Shown piece after piece: positions 61,190 to 64,000 of a DNA stretch of 64,000 bases. The stretch's first letter is position 1. Every line of letters starts with the position of its first letter. The notes under the pieces are model-generated. The model did not search any database. It was given only the letters and a program-made list of their open reading frames with translations, and was not told where the DNA came from. Source of the stretch: Erwinia tasmaniensis Et1/99 (lineage in GTDB: Bacteria > Pseudomonadota > Gammaproteobacteria > Enterobacterales > Enterobacteriaceae); assembly GCF_000026185.1 (NCBI RefSeq), contig NC_010694.1, positions 620,001-684,000 of the forward strand, in the 5' to 3' direction. The position numbers and the translations under genes are program-made.

Positions 61190-62692
61190 ATGAGCAATCA
61201 ATCCCAACAGTCAGGCGATTTGCAGCAGCAACAGGGTTACAGCGAGGACGCGTTCAGCGCGCTGCTGAATAAAGAGTTTCGCCCGAAAAGCGACCAGGCG
61301 CGCGCGGCGGTGGAGAGCGCGGTGAAGACCCTGGCGCAGCAGGCGCTGGAAAATACCGTTACCGTCTCCAACGATGCCTACCGCACTATCCAGGCACTGA
61401 TCGCCGAGATCGACGAGAAGCTCTCGCTGCAAATCAACCAGATTATCCACCATGAAGACTTCCAGCAGCTGGAAGGCGCGTGGCGCGGTCTGAGCTACCT
61501 GGTCAACAACACCGAAACCGACGAGATGCTGAAAATCCGCTTTATGAGCATCTCGAAACAGGAGCTGGGCCGTACCCTGAAGCGCTACAAAGGCGTCAGC
61601 TGGGATCAAAGCCCGATCTTTAAGAAGATCTATGAGGAAGAGTACGGCCAGTTCGGCGGCGAACCTTTTGGCTGCCTGGTGGGCGACTACTACTTCGATC
61701 ACGGCCCGCAGGACGTCGAGCTGCTGAGCGAAATGGCGCGTATCGGCTCCGCCGCGCACTGTCCGTTTATCACCGGCACCGCGCCGGGCGTCATGCAGAT
61801 GGAGTCCTGGCAGGAGCTGGCCAATCCGCGTGACCTGACCAAAATCTTCCAGAACACCGAATACGCCGCCTGGCGCAGCCTGCGTGAATCGGAAGATGCG
61901 CGCTACCTCGGCCTGGTGATGCCGCGCTTCCTGTCGCGCCTGCCTTATGGCATCCGCACCAACCCGGTGGACAGCTTCGACTTTGAAGAGCAGACCGACG
62001 GCGCTAACCACGGTAACTACACCTGGACCAACGCCGCCTACGCGATGGCCGCCAATATCAACCGCTCGTTCAAAGACTTTGGCTGGTGTACCTCGATCCG
62101 TGGCGTCGAGTCCGGCGGGGCGGTGGAAAACCTGCCGTGCCACACCTTCCCGAGCGACGACGGCGGCGTGGATATGAAATGTCCGACCGAAATCGCCATC
62201 AGCGATCGTCGCGAAGCCGAGCTGGCGAAAAACGGCTTTATGCCGCTGGTACACCGCAAGAACTCCGACTTTGCCGCCTTTATTGGCGCACAGTCGCTGC
62301 AAAAACCGGCGGAATACCACGACGCCGACGCCACCGCCAACGCCCGACTGGCGGCGCGCCTGCCGTATCTCTTCGCCTGCTGCCGTTTTGCTCACTACCT
62401 GAAGTGCATCGTGCGCGACAAGATTGGCTCCTTCCGCGAGCGTGACGAGATGGAGCGCTGGCTGAACGACTGGGTGATGAACTACGTTGACGGTGACCCG
62501 GCTAACTCCTCGCAGGAAACCAAGTCACGCAAGCCGCTGGCTTCTGCCGAGGTGCAGGTGCAGGAGATCGAAGACAACCCGGGCTACTACGCCGCCAAGT
62601 TCTTCCTGCGCCCGCACTACCAGCTGGAAGGTCTGACCGTGTCGCTGCGTCTGGTGTCTAAACTGCCGTCGCTGAAATCGAACGACGCGTGA
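61190..62692 (+). CDS. tssC: T6SS large sheath protein TssC
   Basis: The protein has 500 residues. Segments like LEGAWRGLSYLVNNTETDEMLKIR and LEDNPGYYAAKFFLRPHYQLEGL-type C-terminus (here QEIEDNPGYYAAKFFLRPHYQLEG) are diagnostic for TssC/VipB. It follows tssB by 3 bases. It completes the sheath around the Hcp tube. Confidence 0.97.
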   Translation: MSNQSQQSGDLQQQQGYSEDAFSALLNKEFRPKSDQARAAVESAVKTLAQQALENTVTVSNDAYRTIQALIAEIDEKLSLQINQIIHHEDFQQLEGAWRGLSYLVNNTETDEMLKIRFMSISKQELGRTLKRYKGVSWDQSPIFKKIYEEEYGQFGGEPFGCLVGDYYFDHGPQDVELLSEMARIGSAAHCPFITGTAPGVMQMESWQELANPRDLTKIFQNTEYAAWRSLRESEDARYLGLVMPRFLSRLPYGIRTNPVDSFDFEEQTDGANHGNYTWTNAAYAMAANINRSFKDFGWCTSIRGVESGGAVENLPCHTFPSDDGGVDMKCPTEIAISDRREAELAKNGFMPLVHRKNSDFAAFIGAQSLQKPAEYHDADATANARLAARLPYLFACCRFAHYLKCIVRDKIGSFRERDEMERWLNDWVMNYVDGDPANSSQETKSRKPLASAEVQVQEIEDNPGYYAAKFFLRPHYQLEGLTVSLRLVSKLPSLKSNDA

Positions 62693-62754
62693 TAAAGCGG
62701 GGTGGGGTGACAGAAAGGGGCGGTGATACCGCCTCTTTAGCGGGAGGAAAGCGG

Positions 62755-62964
62755 GTGTTGAGAAAATCGCTGCGCGGGTTATCGCGTATAGCGCTGACGT
62801 ATCTGGCTTTCCTCGGTTTTATTGCCTGTGCTGGCTATTATGTTTTGATATTCGACTGGCATATTTCCGCGACTGCTACCGCATTGCATATTGCCCTGAT
62901 GATCGTTGCTATAGCTGCCTTGATTGGCATTTATGGTATTGCAGAAAAACTCAGGTCAGCTTAA
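62755..62964 (+). CDS. Small membrane protein between tssC and hcp
   Basis: The protein has 69 residues from GTG 62755, which follows a strong ribosome site (GGGAGGAAA); the frame is open from GTG 62689 inside tssC. It has two predicted membrane segments (ALTYLAFLGFIACAGYYVLIF and ALHIALMIVAIAALIGIYGIA). It is not a core T6SS gene. I do not recognise the family. Immunity or accessory roles are only guesses. Confidence 0.55.
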   Translation: MLRKSLRGLSRIALTYLAFLGFIACAGYYVLIFDWHISATATALHIALMIVAIAALIGIYGIAEKLRSA

Positions 62965-63236
62965 CGGCCCACAGAAAATAACCAGCGCCTGGCCTGCTGG
63001 TAAATAAAGCAGGCTAAGCGTCATCAGGTTTAGCGATGAATAGTGGAAATATAATTGATCGCTATATCTTTCTGAATATCTCCCGCTTGGCGATATTCGG
63101 AAGCAGGGCAGAGGTAAATATAGAATATTTATTTTTATATTTATCTGTATGCTATATCAGTGCTTTATCTAAGCCCAAAGGTTTCCTGAAGGAAGCAGGG
63201 TAAAAGCAATAACTTAACTAATGAGAGTAGATAACC

Positions 63237-63719
63237 ATGGCTATTGATATGTATTTGAAAGTTGACGGTATAACCGGTGAATCTAAAGATTCTAACCACA
63301 CCGGCTGGATCGATGTGACTTCTTTCTCCTGGGGCGCTACCCAGCCGGGCAACATGTCCGTAGGCGGCGGCGGCGGTGCCGGTAAAGTGAACTTTAACGA
63401 TCTGCACATCAATGCAAAAATCGATAAGGCGGTTACCGCGCTGCTGAAAAACTGCGCCAGCGGTAAGCACGTAGGCAAAGTCGAGGTCTCCGTATGTAAA
63501 GCGGGCGGCACTCAGATTGAGTACACCCGTATTACTCTGGAAGACGTGCTGGTCACCAACGTGCAGTTCGTCGGTTCCGACGGTGACGATACTCTGGGCG
63601 TAACCTACGCATTCCAGGCTGCCAAAGTGAAACAGCAGTACTGGGAGCAGAGCACCTCCGGCGGTAAAGGCGCAGAAAGCAGCGCTGGCTGGAATATTAA
63701 AGAGAATAAAGAAGCTTAA
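63237..63719 (+). CDS. hcp: T6SS tube protein Hcp
   Basis: The protein has 160 residues. MAIDMYLKVDGITGESKDSNHTGWIDVTSFSWG is diagnostic for Hcp, the hexameric tube that is launched by the sheath and carries effectors. A 272-base gap with AT-rich DNA precedes it, so it may have its own promoter, as is common for hcp. GAGAG is the ribosome site, 9 bases ahead. Confidence 0.97.
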   Translation: MAIDMYLKVDGITGESKDSNHTGWIDVTSFSWGATQPGNMSVGGGGGAGKVNFNDLHINAKIDKAVTALLKNCASGKHVGKVEVSVCKAGGTQIEYTRITLEDVLVTNVQFVGSDGDDTLGVTYAFQAAKVKQQYWEQSTSGGKGAESSAGWNIKENKEA

Positions 63720-63732
63720 TTATTCATCCCAA

Positions 63733-63758
63733 TTGCCCATTCATGACTGAATGGGCAA
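63733..63758 (+). terminator. 11-bp hairpin between hcp and the effector gene
   Basis: TTGCCCATTCA-TGAC-TGAATGGGCAA is a perfect 11-bp stem. The following sequence (GCTCATTTCTTC) is only moderately T-rich. It could be a partial terminator or an mRNA stabiliser that keeps Hcp levels above those of the next gene. Confidence 0.6.
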
Positions 63759-63798
63759 GCTCATTTCTTCAGTGCTTTTAGTCGCATAAGGAAAGTTT

Positions 63799-64000
63799 AT
63801 GGTAATAAGACCCGCTTTTTTACAGGCATGGCAGCGCTTCAGTGAGATAAATATCGATGTTTCATCTGTTGGAAAAAAGATAGGTGGAAATGTCGGTGCA
63901 AATATCACTCTAGGCGAACAGGACCCCGCACAGGGATTTACCAATGCCTGCGCGATAAGAATGAGTTACACGTTAAACTACTCTGGGGCTAAGGTCGAAA
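63799..64000 (+). CDS. tae4: Tae4-type T6SS amidase effector (partial)
   Basis: Only the first 67 codons are in the window. The start (RPAFLQAWQRF, then VGKKIGGNVGANI and FTNACAIRMSYTLNYSG) fits Tae4, a NlpC/P60-type DD-peptidase-like amidase that cuts peptidoglycan cross-links in rival cells. Cys51 in NACAIRMS matches the catalytic Cys. It is 79 bases after hcp. Its immunity gene (tai4) would be expected directly downstream, beyond the window. The family call is from motif memory. Confidence 0.85.
   Translation, partial: MVIRPAFLQAWQRFSEINIDVSSVGKKIGGNVGANITLGEQDPAQGFTNACAIRMSYTLNYSGAKVE

Noticed and set aside
61211..62395. 394-codon frame on the minus strand
   Set aside because: Antisense shadow of tssC with no ribosome site or recognisable domain.

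Overview
The window is a chromosomal segment of a gamma-proteobacterium of the Enterobacterales, most likely Erwinia or a close Erwiniaceae relative. The evidence is a run of core enterobacterial genes in familiar order (three tandem tRNA-Leu(CAG) genes, rsmC, holD-rimI-yjjG), a 186/P2-type temperate phage sitting in a tRNA-Ile2 gene, and a type VI secretion (T6SS) cluster with Enterobacterales-like proteins. The species call is inference; no 16S or other marker is present.

Region 1 (1-6.8 kb) is a decayed accessory zone. It has a 1129-residue protein with a P47/OrfX (TULIP)-like start and two Ig-like repeats, a degenerate ORF split by a dead IS3-family element (4009-5205, ends and 3-bp target duplication still visible), a membrane-anchored protein of unknown function, and a second degenerate gene that runs into the left prophage junction.

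Region 2 (6.8-37.2 kb) is a nearly complete 30.4-kb prophage of the coliphage 186 / P2 type. An 18-bp direct repeat (6788-6805 and 37181-37198) marks the ends, and the right copy lies in the anticodon arm of tRNA-Ile2. Order: apeA (HEPN anti-phage gene), int, 186-type CI repressor (leftward lysogeny operon); apl, cII, fil, small early genes, replication protein A (rightward); a LexA-controlled SOS operon with a broken dinI-like gene; cos; a two-gene cargo cassette; capsid genes Q-P (leftward) and O-N-M-L-X; a lysis cassette with a P1-Lyz-like SAR endolysin; tail genes R to D including the E/E' frameshift; ogr; and a secreted cargo gene beside attR. Three TGT-N12-ACA boxes (Ogr/Delta activator sites) precede O, V and FI. 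The dinI lesion may impair SOS induction. Every structural gene looks intact.

Region 3 (37.2-50.6 kb) is ordinary chromosome: a histidine phosphatase, a transporter / LacI regulator / nucleoside hydrolase unit with a near-palindromic operator inside its promoter spacer, a PepSY/DUF2946 pair rich in Met and His, another MFS transporter, a diguanylate cyclase, a Fur-box-preceded DUF1435 gene, three tRNA-Leu genes and rsmC, holD, rimI, yjjG.

Region 4 (50.6-64 kb) is a T6SS cluster entered through a ~1-kb gene-free AT-rich stretch: an SH3-like lipoprotein, tssJ-K-L-M, tagF, tssA-B-C, a small membrane protein, hcp, then the start of a Tae4-type peptidoglycan amidase effector cut by the window edge. 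tssE, F, G, H and vgrG are not in view and presumably follow to the right.
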